Positions 15,594 to 23,868 of a stretch of DNA of 56,934 nucleotides are shown in pieces. Within the stretch, counting starts at the first letter, position 1; each line of letters opens with the position of its first letter. Source of the stretch: Desulfobulbaceae bacterium (lineage in GTDB: Bacteria; Desulfobacterota; Desulfobulbia; Desulfobulbales; Desulfocapsaceae). Where the stretch lies: NCBI GenBank assembly GCA_011390165.1, contig JAABSV010000025.1, forward strand, positions 1-56,934, read 5' to 3'. The notes beneath the pieces are model-generated. The model did not search any database and was not told the DNA's origin. It saw only the letters and a program-made list of their open reading frames with translations. Made by a program: the position numbers and the translations under genes.

Positions 15594-15986
15594 CTACTTC
15601 ACTTCCACCGGGTATTTGTTGCGGAACCACTCTCGCCAGCCCCCTTTCAGGGCGTGCACATCGGTGAACCCTTTTTCCATCAGTTTCCGTGCCAGACCGG
15701 CACTGGTGTACTCGTCGTTTCAAGCACAGTAGAGCACCAGTCTGGTCCCTTTGTCGTAGCCGTCGGTGATCGACAGGTCACCCCCCTCGACCCGAACCGC
15801 CCCTTGAATCTTGTATTCGCTGGTTGACCAGTCTCTGCCCTGACGGACATCGAGAACAACCAGGTTTTCGGCACCGAGCTGTGCCCGCAGTTCGTCCTTG
15901 TCCATGGTTGAGACGGTGGCGGCAAATACCGGTGCCGCTATGCCTAAAGAGAGGGCCAGAATCCATACTGCCAGTATCCGGGACAT
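15594..15986 (-). CDS. Secreted rhodanese-like selenoprotein (UGA at catalytic position)
   Basis: A 130-residue sulfurtransferase-like protein if the in-frame TGA at 15722-15720 is read as selenocysteine (residue 89). The signal peptide MSRILAVWILALSLGIA...VFA directs it to the periplasm. The rhodanese domain continues perfectly through the TGA: before it LVVLDVR and RLVLYCA, after it NDEYTSAGLARKL, FTDVHALKGGWREW and KYPVEVK, ending at TAG 15596-15594. In this family the residue after YCA is the catalytic Cys of the six-residue loop C-x4-T; here it is UGA-NDEY-T. A SECIS-like hairpin starts 13 bases after the UGA (separate entry). A sequencing error or simple nonsense mutation is the alternative, but the intact downstream frame and the hairpin argue against it. 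ATG 15986 is preferred over 15992 because it sits 7 bases from AAGGAG. It directly follows the permease gene. Confidence 0.85.
15687..15706 (-). promoter_or_regulatory. Bacterial SECIS-like hairpin
   Basis: In the mRNA, 13 bases after the UGA, the stem CC-(A)-GUGCC / GGCAC-GG closes a five-base loop, GGUCU. The loop matches the GGUCU of the E. coli fdhF SECIS element, and the 5'-side bulge and distance from the UGA also resemble it. It would recruit SelB for selenocysteine insertion. Confidence 0.75.
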
Positions 15987-15988
15987 GA

Positions 15989-17281
15989 TCATTCTCCTTG
16001 TCGGTGTTGGTTGGTCGACTTGTCGTGCCCCTTGCCTCCCTTGTCTCTACCGGCAAAGAGGCGGGACAAGAACAAAGAGAGCAGGGCCACGGTGGTGAGG
16101 ACAAGCAGACAGAAGCTGCCCAGCCGGGCGGCCTCGGCGGCAGTGGCGGCCGACCAGAGAATGGCCAGCAGAAAGAGGGTGCCGAGGGGCGGGCTGAGCA
16201 GGTGGAGCCGTCGGCCGAGTCGGCGGAGCCGGCCACCGGCGGTGAAGCAGAGCGCCGCAGTGAGCAGCAGCCAGAGGAGCAGGCTGCCGTGGATATATAC
16301 GGCCAGGGCATCGCTGCCGGCCAGGCCGGCGGCGAGCGCGGCGGCAATGGCGATGCTGTAGAAGAGGGCAAGAAGGGCTTCCAGACGGACCGGCAGCACT
16401 AAAGTCGGTCGGGGGAGCTGTGCCGCCAGCTGGCGCAGGGCAGTGCTGGTCTGGAAAAAGAGGCCGTTGACCAGGGCGCCGGTGCCGCTGATGATGGCCA
16501 CCGCCATCAGCAGCCGCCCCGGCTGGTCGAGAATCTCCCGGGCGGTGAGCAGATGGGGCAGGGAGGAGGCGGCCAGACGGTCGGGGTGCACGTTGGCGAG
16601 GGAGGCCAGCGTCCACAGGGCATAGAGTAGCGCGCCGGCAGCCAGGGCGGTGACAATCTCTGCCGACCCGGCCGCCCTGCCTGGTGGGGCAAGGCCATAG
16701 CCGAGAAAGAGGAGAAGGGCTGTGCTGATGCCGCCAGCTACCAGCCGGCCGTCGAGGTTGGCCGTTACCGTGCCGGCCGGCAAGCCGCCACTGAGGAGCC
16801 CCACCCCGGTGAGCAGCAGCAGGCAGGCCAGGGTGGTGAGCAAAAAGAGTATCTGGCCGGCGACTACCAGCCGTTCACCGGCCAGATGCAGGGAAAGCAC
16901 CAGGAGGAGGAGCAGGGCGCTGAAGGCGAAATTGGGGAAGCTGTGGAAAAAGGCCTCGTTCCAGACGAAGCCGGCGGAAACCAGCATCCCGGTGGGTAAC
17001 AGCAGGACCACCGGCAGGCGGCCGGCCAGAATAAGGGTCAGGGCCGGCACCGGGCCAAGTCCGGCGGCGAGGCTCTGATAAGGGTTAGGTGCCGCTTGCT
17101 CCGGCGGAGTGCGGTGGTGGAGCAAAAGGATGGCGAGGGCCGAGAGGAGTGCGCCTGCCGCCAGGGCGGGGAGAAAGAGCAGCCCGCCGGCGCCGATGGC
17201 ATTGCCCAGCAGGGTGAGGGCATCCGGGGAAAAGGTCCAGGGAAAGAGAAAGCCGGCGGTGACGAGAATTTGGCGTGACAT
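15989..17281 (-). CDS. APC-like membrane permease
   Basis: A 430-residue integral membrane protein with about eleven hydrophobic helices, resembling the amino acid-polyamine-organocation / tyrosine-tryptophan permease fold. The N-terminus contains GNAIGAGGLLFLPALAAG, the discontinuous first helix with a Gly-rich break typical of this fold. The start ATG follows GGAAGG. The C-terminus is basic and cytoplasmic (FAGRDKGGKGHDKS). The substrate cannot be read from the sequence. The stop lies 2 bp before the preferred start of the Sec-rhodanese gene, whose ribosome binding site is inside this gene. The two are therefore coupled, which suggests a sulfur- or selenium-related substrate or a redox link. 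Confidence 0.8.
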   Translation of the reverse strand: MSRQILVTAGFLFPWTFSPDALTLLGNAIGAGGLLFLPALAAGALLSALAILLLHHRTPPEQAAPNPYQSLAAGLGPVPALTLILAGRLPVVLLLPTGMLVSAGFVWNEAFFHSFPNFAFSALLLLLVLSLHLAGERLVVAGQILFLLTTLACLLLLTGVGLLSGGLPAGTVTANLDGRLVAGGISTALLLFLGYGLAPPGRAAGSAEIVTALAAGALLYALWTLASLANVHPDRLAASSLPHLLTAREILDQPGRLLMAVAIISGTGALVNGLFFQTSTALRQLAAQLPRPTLVLPVRLEALLALFYSIAIAAALAAGLAGSDALAVYIHGSLLLWLLLTAALCFTAGGRLRRLGRRLHLLSPPLGTLFLLAILWSAATAAEAARLGSFCLLVLTTVALLSLFLSRLFAGRDKGGKGHDKSTNQHRQGE

Positions 17282-17643
17282 GGAGCCTTCCGCAGGGTAG
17301 TGGTGACTGTTCTCCTCCCATTGCCATAGACTGCTATACCGATAAGGCTAAGGGTAAGGCAGAAGCGGCGGATGGCAATTACATTCCAATTACCAATCTT
17401 ATTTACCAACCCCATTAGCCAACCCAATTGCCATTCCAGTTAACCATTCCAATTAGCTATTCCGATTAGCTATTCCGATTAGCTATTCCAAATAGCCAAT
17501 TCCTATTGCCATTCACTGATCCGGCGGTCTTCGCGACACCCCTACCCTTGCCCCGGGGCGGTCGTTCGGCTATACTGCCGCCCAACCCGGCGCCGGCCGG
17601 AAGGTGGTCGATCGCCTGTCAAACCAGCGTCTCCGGAGAGAAT
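17282..17643. other. Intergenic region with 13-bp repeat array
   Basis: This 362-base divergent space between the permease and DUF1847 genes contains a degenerate tandem array (17374-17514). No gene is convincing: the frame is open upstream of the DUF1847 start, but it consists of repeat and low-complexity sequence. Confidence 0.5.
17374..17514 (+). repeat. Degenerate 13-bp tandem repeat array
   Basis: About ten units on the pattern ATTCCNATTAGCT, the clearest being two perfect units of ATTCCGATTAGCT at 17459-17484. Earlier units are more diverged (ATTCCAGTTAACC, ATTCCAATTAGCT). The array is A/T-rich within a GC-rich genome. Confidence 0.85.
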
Positions 17644-18426
17644 ATGAAAACTGAAGAAGTCCCCGGTTGTGCCCTCTGCCCCTATGAGTGGGCGGAGCGC
17701 TACTGCCGTCGTCCGGGCGGCAAGGCCCCGAAAAACTGTCCATCTCTGCGCCACCCGGAACTGGCCAGCGAGGCGATGGCCCTGGTCGGTGAGCCGACGG
17801 TAGGCAACTTTTCCCGCAACTGTTCGATCCAGGAAGCCCAGGCCTATGGCGGGCGGGAACTGGGCTACGAGGCGGTCCACCCAATCAAGCCGCGGATCAG
17901 AGAGATAGTCGAGTTTGCCGGCCGGATGGGCTACCAGCGGCTGGGCCTTATCTTCTGTGTCGGCTTGCGGCGGGAGGCGGCCATCGTCCACCAGCTCTTT
18001 GCCGACGCCGGCTTTGCCACCGTCTCGGTGGCCTGCAAGGTGGGTCGGGTGCCGAAAAGTGCCATTGGCCTTGAGCGGCAGGATCAGGTCGACCCCGGGG
18101 CGGCCGAGGAGAGCATGTGCAACCCGGTGCTGCAGGCCCTGGTGGCCAATCGGCATGGGGTGGAACTGAATGTCCTCCTCGGCCTCTGCGTCGGCCATGA
18201 CTCGCTCTTCATCCGCCATGCCGAGGCGCCGGTAACCGTTCTGGCGGTCAAGGACCGGCTTCTCGGCCACAACCCGCTGGCCGCCATCTACACCCTGGAC
18301 AGCTACTACCGCAGCCTGAAAGGGGGAAGTGAGAAAAAACCAGGGGGCCGATCAGAGCCAGCCGAGCAGCTGCCACCAGAGGTAGTCGAGGGGAAAGAGA
18401 ATGAGCAGCGAGGCGAGCACCAGTAG
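17644..18426 (+). CDS. DUF1847 family cysteine-rich protein
   Basis: A 260-residue protein of the DUF1847 family, whose function is not known to me. The N-terminus has the Cys cluster CALCPYEWAERYC and NCPSL. Later Cys-containing motifs are FCVGLRREA, SVACKVGR, SMCNPVLQA and LGLCVGHDSLF, followed by the conserved end NPLAAIYTLDSYY. The cysteines suggest metal or Fe-S binding. ATG 17644 follows CGGAGAG. After the usual family end (SYYRSLK) there is a 33-residue hydrophilic tail that is entirely antisense to the end of the convergent SLC13 gene. The two stops overlap by 75 bp, so the tail was probably gained by loss of an earlier stop. Confidence 0.85.
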   Translation: MKTEEVPGCALCPYEWAERYCRRPGGKAPKNCPSLRHPELASEAMALVGEPTVGNFSRNCSIQEAQAYGGRELGYEAVHPIKPRIREIVEFAGRMGYQRLGLIFCVGLRREAAIVHQLFADAGFATVSVACKVGRVPKSAIGLERQDQVDPGAAEESMCNPVLQALVANRHGVELNVLLGLCVGHDSLFIRHAEAPVTVLAVKDRLLGHNPLAAIYTLDSYYRSLKGGSEKKPGGRSEPAEQLPPEVVEGKENEQRGEHQ

Positions 18427-19761
18427 CAGGCACACCTTGAAGGCCTCGGCCAGGGGGACTCCGGTCATCTTCATGCCGATCAGCAGTGGTGGCACCTGGT
18501 AGGGGAAAAGCGGCTGGGAAAAGCCCAGCACCTGGGTCATCAGCACCGCCTGTACCGACAGGCCGCTAGCGGCGGCCAGTTCACCGGCAAAGGGGGTGAG
18601 AACCGCCGGGATTCCGGGCTGGGTGGTAAAAAGGCCGGTGAACAGGGAGAGGACGGCCAGGGAGAAAAAATTACCCAGGGTTTGGCCCTCGGCCAGGGGC
18701 AGGACCCGGATGCACTGTTCGGCCAGCACCCCGCCCAGGCCGGTGTGGTTGATCAGCTGCCCCAGGCCGAGAATGCCGCAGATATAGAAGAGTGAGCCGA
18801 AGTTGATTTTCTCCTGAAACAGCCGGCTGGTAACAATCCCCACCGGCGGCAGCATGACGATGCAGGCTCCGGCCATCGCCACCCAGGCCGGCGAGATGTG
18901 GTGGAGAAAGTCGAAGATCCAGAGGAGAAGGAGGACACCGAGAACCACGCCGAGGATCTTCTCCCCCCGTTCGGCCGGTGCCGTCGGCGTCTTCGGCCGA
19001 GGGCCCTGCTGCCGGCTGATGCTGTCGGGAAAGAGGATGAGGAGTATGACCGTGAGGAGGAGCGCCTTGAGCAGGCCGAGGATCGGGAAATGGAGGAGCA
19101 GGTACTCGCCGTAGAGCGGGGTGTAGCCGTAGAGGGTTTCACTCAGCCCGACCAGGACCATGTTGGGGACATTTGCCGGCAGGGTGGCGAAGCCGGGGAG
19201 AAAGCAGCCGAGAACGGTCGCCAGGATCATCCCGGTATACCCCTTGCTGCCGCGGGCAAAGCCGAACTGTTCGGCGATACTGATGGCAATCGGCACCAGC
19301 AGCACCACCCGGCCGAGGGATGAGGGCATGAGCAGGGCGAAGAGGATCCCGGCGAAGACCAGGCCAAAGAGCAAACGGCCGTAGCTCGCACCCAGATGGT
19401 CAGCGACCCGGGCGGCCACCCGCTTGCCCAGACCGGTGACGTTGATCGCCACCCCGAGGACCAGGCCACCGAGAATCAGCCAGAAGGCGGCGGAGGTGAA
19501 GCCGGAGAAGATCACCGCCGGCGGGGCCAGGCCGAGGAGCATGGCACCGGTGAAAAAGAGCAGCGCGGTGAGGTATTCTGCGATGATGCCGGTCGCCCAG
19601 AGGGAAAGGACCACCAGCATGAAGGCGGCTGCGGGGGCACTGCCGGCGGGAAGAAAGGACGGCGGCAGGAGCAGCAGCCAGAGACCGAGGCCAAGCGCGA
19701 AGAGCAGCCCCAAGGTGGCCGGGCTGAGCGGCAAGGGGAGGGTGGTGAGTTTTCTGGCCAT
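18352..19761 (-). CDS. SLC13/DASS family anion transporter
   Basis: A 469-residue permease with about 12 membrane helices of the divalent anion:Na+ symporter family, which imports dicarboxylates, sulfate and related anions. Family features are the start (ALGLGLWLLLLPP), the two hairpin/unwound-helix regions (LLMPSSLGRVVLLVPIAIS and LFTTQPGIPAVLTPF) and the C-terminal helix pair. The classical Ser-Asn-Thr motifs are altered, so I do not assign a substrate. It lies 27 bp downstream of an aminotransferase on the same strand, so it may import a precursor or product of that enzyme. The 3' end overlaps DUF1847. Confidence 0.85.
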   Translation of the reverse strand: MARKLTTLPLPLSPATLGLLFALGLGLWLLLLPPSFLPAGSAPAAAFMLVVLSLWATGIIAEYLTALLFFTGAMLLGLAPPAVIFSGFTSAAFWLILGGLVLGVAINVTGLGKRVAARVADHLGASYGRLLFGLVFAGILFALLMPSSLGRVVLLVPIAISIAEQFGFARGSKGYTGMILATVLGCFLPGFATLPANVPNMVLVGLSETLYGYTPLYGEYLLLHFPILGLLKALLLTVILLILFPDSISRQQGPRPKTPTAPAERGEKILGVVLGVLLLLWIFDFLHHISPAWVAMAGACIVMLPPVGIVTSRLFQEKINFGSLFYICGILGLGQLINHTGLGGVLAEQCIRVLPLAEGQTLGNFFSLAVLSLFTGLFTTQPGIPAVLTPFAGELAAASGLSVQAVLMTQVLGFSQPLFPYQVPPLLIGMKMTGVPLAEAFKVCLLLVLASLLILFPLDYLWWQLLGWL

Positions 19762-19788
19762 GTCAGATTTTCCGCCTTCGTTGCCCGG

Positions 19789-20955
19789 TTACTGCCGGTA
19801 TGTCGCCAGAAAGGTCGACATCCGCTCAATCCCCTCGCCCAGTTCCGCCTCAGGGCGGGTACAGGCGATGCGCAGGCAGCCCTCGGCGGAGGCGCCGAAG
19901 GCATAGCCGGGTACCACCACCACCTGCTGTCGCCGGAGAAGATCGATGGCCAACTCCCGGGAATTGCCGTTATAGGCACGGCAGTCGGCGAGGAGGTAGA
20001 AACTTCCCTGTGGGCGGAAAATCTTTACCCCAGGCAGGGCCGCCAGCCGGTCGCCGGCCATGGCCACCCGGGCGGCAAATCGGTCGCGCATCAAATCGAC
20101 CACCGCCTGGTCGGTGGCCAGGGCGGCGATGGCCGCCCGTTGGCCGACGCTGCTGGCGCAGGCGGTGGCGTAGTTGGCCACCTTGACCATCTGTTCGATG
20201 AGGCGGGTGGGGCCGTAACAGTAGCCGACCCGCCAGCCGGTCATGGCATAGGTTTTCGAAAAGGAGTTGATCACCAGGGTCCGTTCGGCCATCCCCGGGC
20301 GGCTGTAAACCGACTCGGCCGGCGGGCCGAAGACAATCTGGTCGTACACCTCGTCGGAGAGGACGACGAGATTATGGCGGATCGCCAGTTCGGCGACCCG
20401 GTCGAGGAAATCTCCGGGCAGGACTGCACCGGTGGGGTTGTTGGGCGAATTGAGGAGCAAAACCCTGCTTCTCGGGGTGATGGCGGCGGCAATCCGCTCC
20501 ACCGGCGGGATGAACCCCTCGGCGAGGGAGGAGGGGACGGCCACTGCCACCCCCCCGGCCAGGGTGATATGGGCGAGATAGTCGGGGAAGTGGGGTTCGA
20601 GGAGGAGCACCTCGTCACCACTCTCCAGAAGGGTCCGCAGGGCGGCAGTGAGCCCGCCCATCCCGCCAACGGTGATAAGGATAGAAGCGGCTGGGGTGGC
20701 AATGCCGGTTTTTCGGCTGACCACCTCCGCCAGCCGGTCGAGGAGCTCCGGGTCCCCCTGCGAGGGGGTGTAGTGGGTGTGGCCGCGGTGGGCGTCCCGC
20801 AGGGCCTGGTCGATGATCTCCGCCGGGGTGGTGAAGTCCGGTTCGCCGATACCCAGGTTGATCACCCGCGCCATGCCCCGGGCCATGGCGACCATCTCAC
20901 GGATGACGCTGAAGCGGAGCTGGGCTATACTGGAGGAAATGTGGAGTTGCTGCAT
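19789..20955 (-). CDS. PLP-dependent class I/II aminotransferase
   Basis: A 388-residue fold-type I aminotransferase of the aspartate aminotransferase group. The signature motifs are in order: LGIGEPDFTTP, YTPSQGDPELL, NSPNNPTGAV, LSDEVYDQIVF, SFSKTYAMTGWRVGY with the PLP lysine at Lys234, and GCLRIACTRPEAEL near the C-terminus with the substrate-carboxylate Arg. The length is normal. The substrate amino acid is not decided by sequence alone. It forms an operon with the SLC13 transporter. The upstream region (20979-21046) is an 11-bp tandem repeat array. Confidence 0.9.
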   Translation of the reverse strand: MQQLHISSSIAQLRFSVIREMVAMARGMARVINLGIGEPDFTTPAEIIDQALRDAHRGHTHYTPSQGDPELLDRLAEVVSRKTGIATPAASILITVGGMGGLTAALRTLLESGDEVLLLEPHFPDYLAHITLAGGVAVAVPSSLAEGFIPPVERIAAAITPRSRVLLLNSPNNPTGAVLPGDFLDRVAELAIRHNLVVLSDEVYDQIVFGPPAESVYSRPGMAERTLVINSFSKTYAMTGWRVGYCYGPTRLIEQMVKVANYATACASSVGQRAAIAALATDQAVVDLMRDRFAARVAMAGDRLAALPGVKIFRPQGSFYLLADCRAYNGNSRELAIDLLRRQQVVVVPGYAFGASAEGCLRIACTRPEAELGEGIERMSTFLATYRQ

Positions 20956-20978
20956 GCTGCCCTCTACTTAATAAGGAC

Positions 20979-21046
20979 CAACAGAGTCCCGACAGAGTCC
21001 CAACAGAGTCCCAATAGGTACCAACGAGTACCGACGGAGTACCAAC
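20979..21046 (+). repeat. 11-bp tandem repeat array
   Basis: Six to seven units: three of ACAGAGTCCC with a one- or two-base spacer, then three diverged units on AACGAGTACC. It lies between the aminotransferase start and the stop of the DUF1638-GGDEF gene. Confidence 0.8.
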
Positions 21047-21176
21047 ACAACCTGCAATCTGCCGCCGGCCATGGGGTGGAAGCCGGCGCCAATATGCCCC
21101 TGAAGACCAGGGTGGGGCAGTATAGTACCCACGAAGCCCATCAGCAATCGTAAAAAACCCATCCTCTCTCCAGCTG

Positions 21177-22817
21177 TTACCGGGCAGCTGTCGGGGTGTC
21201 GGAGAGTTGTCGGCAGACGACGCGGTTACGGCCCTCGTCTTTTGCCTGGTAGAGGGCGGCGTCAGCAGCCTGGAACAAGGTCTCTGGCGCCATCTCTGTC
21301 GGCAGGGGCGGTATGGCCTCGGCCACTCCCAGGCTCAGGGTGATGTGGTCGGCAGTGGCCGAATGGCCGTGGGGAATGGCACTTTCGTCCACTGCCAGGC
21401 GTATTTTTTCAGCGAGATGGCAGGCCCCGGCCATGGCGGTGTTCGGTAGCAGGACGACAAACTCCTCTCCCCCGTAGCGGGCGACAAAATCGCCGGGCCG
21501 GGCAACCTCCTGTCGAATCAGCTGAGCGACGCGACGCAGACAGCTGTCGCCGGCCTTATGGCCGTAGTGGTCGTTGTAGTTCTTGAAACAGTCGATATCA
21601 CAGACCAGCAGCGACAGGGGCTGGCGGTTGCGGAGCATTTTCTTCCACTCACTGCCCAGGTAGCTGTCGTAGGCCCGGCGGTTGGCAATGCCAGTCAGGG
21701 TATCGGTGGTTGAGAGCTGCACGAGGGTGGCGTTGGCCTGTCGCAGCATCTCCTCGGTTTGGACAATTCGTTCGTAGCGGCGGGCGTTTTCAATTGGCAG
21801 TTCACAGATATTGACAATAGTGAGGGCCAGGTTCAGGTAGTGGTCGAGGTGTTCCGGGAAGGCGATATGCTCGACTGCCACCATCCCTTTTTGCTGGCCG
21901 TGCTGGACAATTCGCAGGACAAAACCATCGCCCGTTGCCGTTGCGCCGCTCTCCCCCTGCCAGCCGGTCAGCGTCTCGCTGATTCGCTGTCTCTCCTCCC
22001 CGTCCACCTCGACCGCCGACCTGATCCACAGTTGCTCAGTCTTCTTTTCCTGAAGGCTGAGATAACAGAGCCGTTGTGGGGCAAAGAGCAACTGGTAGAC
22101 ATCGAGCATTGCCTCGACCGCCTTGGCCTCGTTGTTGCTTTCGGCAAGATTGGCGAGCAAATCGATGGCCATGGCATACTGGGCCGATTGCTGCTGAACC
22201 TGCTGGACCATCTCCTGCGCCTTCCGTTCAGTCCTCTCCATCCGCCAGGTGAGGACGGTTCTGGCGAGCAGCAGACGAAGCAGGGCTATGCCGGTATGGA
22301 TAACTTCCGCCGGTCTGCCGATATAGGCGGCAAAGGCCTGGAGATCGGCATGGCCTGTGTTGCCGACCCCGGTATCGAGCAGAACCACTGAGGAGGTGGT
22401 CTCGGCAAACAAATCCCTGGCCGTTTGCTGGTCGAGTCCCAGTTGCTTCAGTTGCTTCGGCCATTGCGCCAGCCAGCCGGGGGTGGTGAGATAGCTCCCT
22501 TGCTGCAGGCAGCGGCAGACCAGGGCCGGTTCGGCGACCAGGTGGCAGCACTGTTCCAGCCGGTGGATGTGGAGCTGGTACGGTTCCGAACTGGGCCAGT
22601 TCAGGCTGTGCAGACAATGGCCGCCGTAGATCTCGACCCGTTCGCACTCAGGGAAGGGGGTGAGCAGGCACTCCAGATCCGCCCGGTTCAGTCCCGGTCG
22701 CCCGCAGTGAGCAGGGAAGGTGAGAGAGACGGTGTCGGCCAGCTGCTCTTCTCTCAGGGCCTGTTCGGCTTCTGCCTGGTAATTGGCGCAGAAAAGAAAA
22801 ACGACTTTAGCGCCCAT
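21177..22817 (-). CDS. DUF1638 domain fused to a GGDEF diguanylate cyclase
   Basis: A 546-residue cytoplasmic protein. Residues 1 to about 190 resemble DUF1638 (FLFCANYQAE, EIYGGHCLHSL, CRCLQQGSYLTTPGWLAQW), a domain normally encoded as a separate protein next to corrinoid methyltransferases. Residues about 200-375 are helical and GAF-like. A GGDEF domain follows: DTLTGIANRRAYD, CDIDCFKNYNDHYGH, active motif GGEEF at 449-453 and an RxxD inhibitory site (RPGD) five residues before it. It should make c-di-GMP. The ATG at 22817 overlaps the methyltransferase gene by 11 bp, so it is the third gene of the corrinoid operon. I know of no described function for such a fusion; a link from methyl-transfer state to c-di-GMP is inference. 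Confidence 0.85.
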   Translation of the reverse strand: MGAKVVFLFCANYQAEAEQALREEQLADTVSLTFPAHCGRPGLNRADLECLLTPFPECERVEIYGGHCLHSLNWPSSEPYQLHIHRLEQCCHLVAEPALVCRCLQQGSYLTTPGWLAQWPKQLKQLGLDQQTARDLFAETTSSVVLLDTGVGNTGHADLQAFAAYIGRPAEVIHTGIALLRLLLARTVLTWRMERTERKAQEMVQQVQQQSAQYAMAIDLLANLAESNNEAKAVEAMLDVYQLLFAPQRLCYLSLQEKKTEQLWIRSAVEVDGEERQRISETLTGWQGESGATATGDGFVLRIVQHGQQKGMVAVEHIAFPEHLDHYLNLALTIVNICELPIENARRYERIVQTEEMLRQANATLVQLSTTDTLTGIANRRAYDSYLGSEWKKMLRNRQPLSLLVCDIDCFKNYNDHYGHKAGDSCLRRVAQLIRQEVARPGDFVARYGGEEFVVLLPNTAMAGACHLAEKIRLAVDESAIPHGHSATADHITLSLGVAEAIPPLPTEMAPETLFQAADAALYQAKDEGRNRVVCRQLSDTPTAAR

Positions 22818-23868
22818 CGCATCGGGCCGGGGCCAGAGGATAGGTGCCCCAGCGGCGGACCGCCTCACCGATCGCCAGCAAGGTCTCTTCGCGCACCTGC
22901 CAGGGGATCTCGCCGTGGTTGTCGGAGAGGATATAGCCGCCGCCGGAGCCAGCCTCGGCAATGGCTGTCCTGACCTTTTCTTCTGCCTCGAGCGGCTGCC
23001 AGCGGCGCATTTCGATGCCGTTTAGGTTGCCCAGCACGGTGAGTTTGCCGCGGCAGGCGGCTTTGATTTCGGCAAGGTTCTCAAGACAGCTGACCCCGAC
23101 CGCAGCCGTGCCGCTCTCGGCCACCTCGGCCAGGATCGGCAGCGACCGGCCGGAGGCAAAATGGGTGGCGACCGGCCCCTTGATCCGGCTGATCGTTTTT
23201 TGGGCGATCGCCAGGCCGGTGGCGGCGTACTGGCTGGCGGGGATGACGGTGGGCGAGGAGACCGGGTCGAAATAACAGATTGCCGTCGCCCCGGCTGCCA
23301 GCTGAGCGTTGGCCCAGGCAACACAGAAATCCTCATTGACCTGGATCAGCCTGGCAAAGAGTTCAGGCTGTTGATAGAGCAGGTCGAGATAGGGGCCAAA
23401 GCCCATCTGCATCACCGGCAGGGAGAAGGGTGACATGACCACCCCGATTATCGGGCATTCGTCGCCGACTCTGGTCTTCATCAGGGCAATTGCCTGCAGA
23501 ACCTTGGCGAGCGGTGGAGATTTCTCGACACATGGGGCCGTCAGGCTGGTGATTGTGTCGGCGTCGTCGATAAACGGCCGGGCGCTGTTCGGCGGGCCGT
23601 CCGGCACATAGATCACCTCGGCACCCCAGGCCTCCACCTCGATGGGGGCATAGAAAAAGGCGTACAGGCAGTCGTGGCCATATTTGGCACGAAGGCGGAG
23701 CTGTCCTTCAGCGACATGCTCCCCTGAGGCAAAGTAGTCCTGAATCGACAGCCCCAATTCCCGTGCCCCGTGCATGGTTGCCAGCAGAAACCAGGGAACC
23801 CGGTCCGGTTCGCGGTGGTTGAGGGTGGTGAGTACCCGCTGCATTGAGGTCATCGGTTCCTGTTTCAT
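22807..23868 (-). CDS. UroD-type methylcobamide methyltransferase family protein
   Basis: A 353-residue protein of the uroporphyrinogen decarboxylase superfamily, of the branch that includes the MtaA/MtbA methylcobamide:coenzyme M methyltransferases. It starts with MTSMQRVLTTLNHREPDRVP, the common opening of this branch, and keeps the barrel motifs (FDPVSSPTVIPASQYA, GVSCLENLAEIK, LGNLNGIEM, YILSDNHGEIPWQV). The zinc-binding His-x-Cys of MtaA/MtbA reads His-Phe-Ala (THFASGRS), and the later Cys is replaced by the NHGEI segment. It therefore probably does not activate a thiol in the same way. ATG 23868 overlaps the stop of the corrinoid protein by 4 bp (ATGA). True UroD is excluded by this context. 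Confidence 0.85.
   Translation of the reverse strand: MKQEPMTSMQRVLTTLNHREPDRVPWFLLATMHGARELGLSIQDYFASGEHVAEGQLRLRAKYGHDCLYAFFYAPIEVEAWGAEVIYVPDGPPNSARPFIDDADTITSLTAPCVEKSPPLAKVLQAIALMKTRVGDECPIIGVVMSPFSLPVMQMGFGPYLDLLYQQPELFARLIQVNEDFCVAWANAQLAAGATAICYFDPVSSPTVIPASQYAATGLAIAQKTISRIKGPVATHFASGRSLPILAEVAESGTAAVGVSCLENLAEIKAACRGKLTVLGNLNGIEMRRWQPLEAEEKVRTAIAEAGSGGGYILSDNHGEIPWQVREETLLAIGEAVRRWGTYPLAPARCDGR

Noticed and set aside
17374..17514. CRISPR array
   Set aside because: Units are only 13 bp, contiguous without spacers, and diverged; there are no cas genes.
22807..23868. Uroporphyrinogen decarboxylase of haem synthesis
   Set aside because: The gene sits in a corrinoid operon and has the opening and loops of the methyltransferase branch, so HemE is unlikely.
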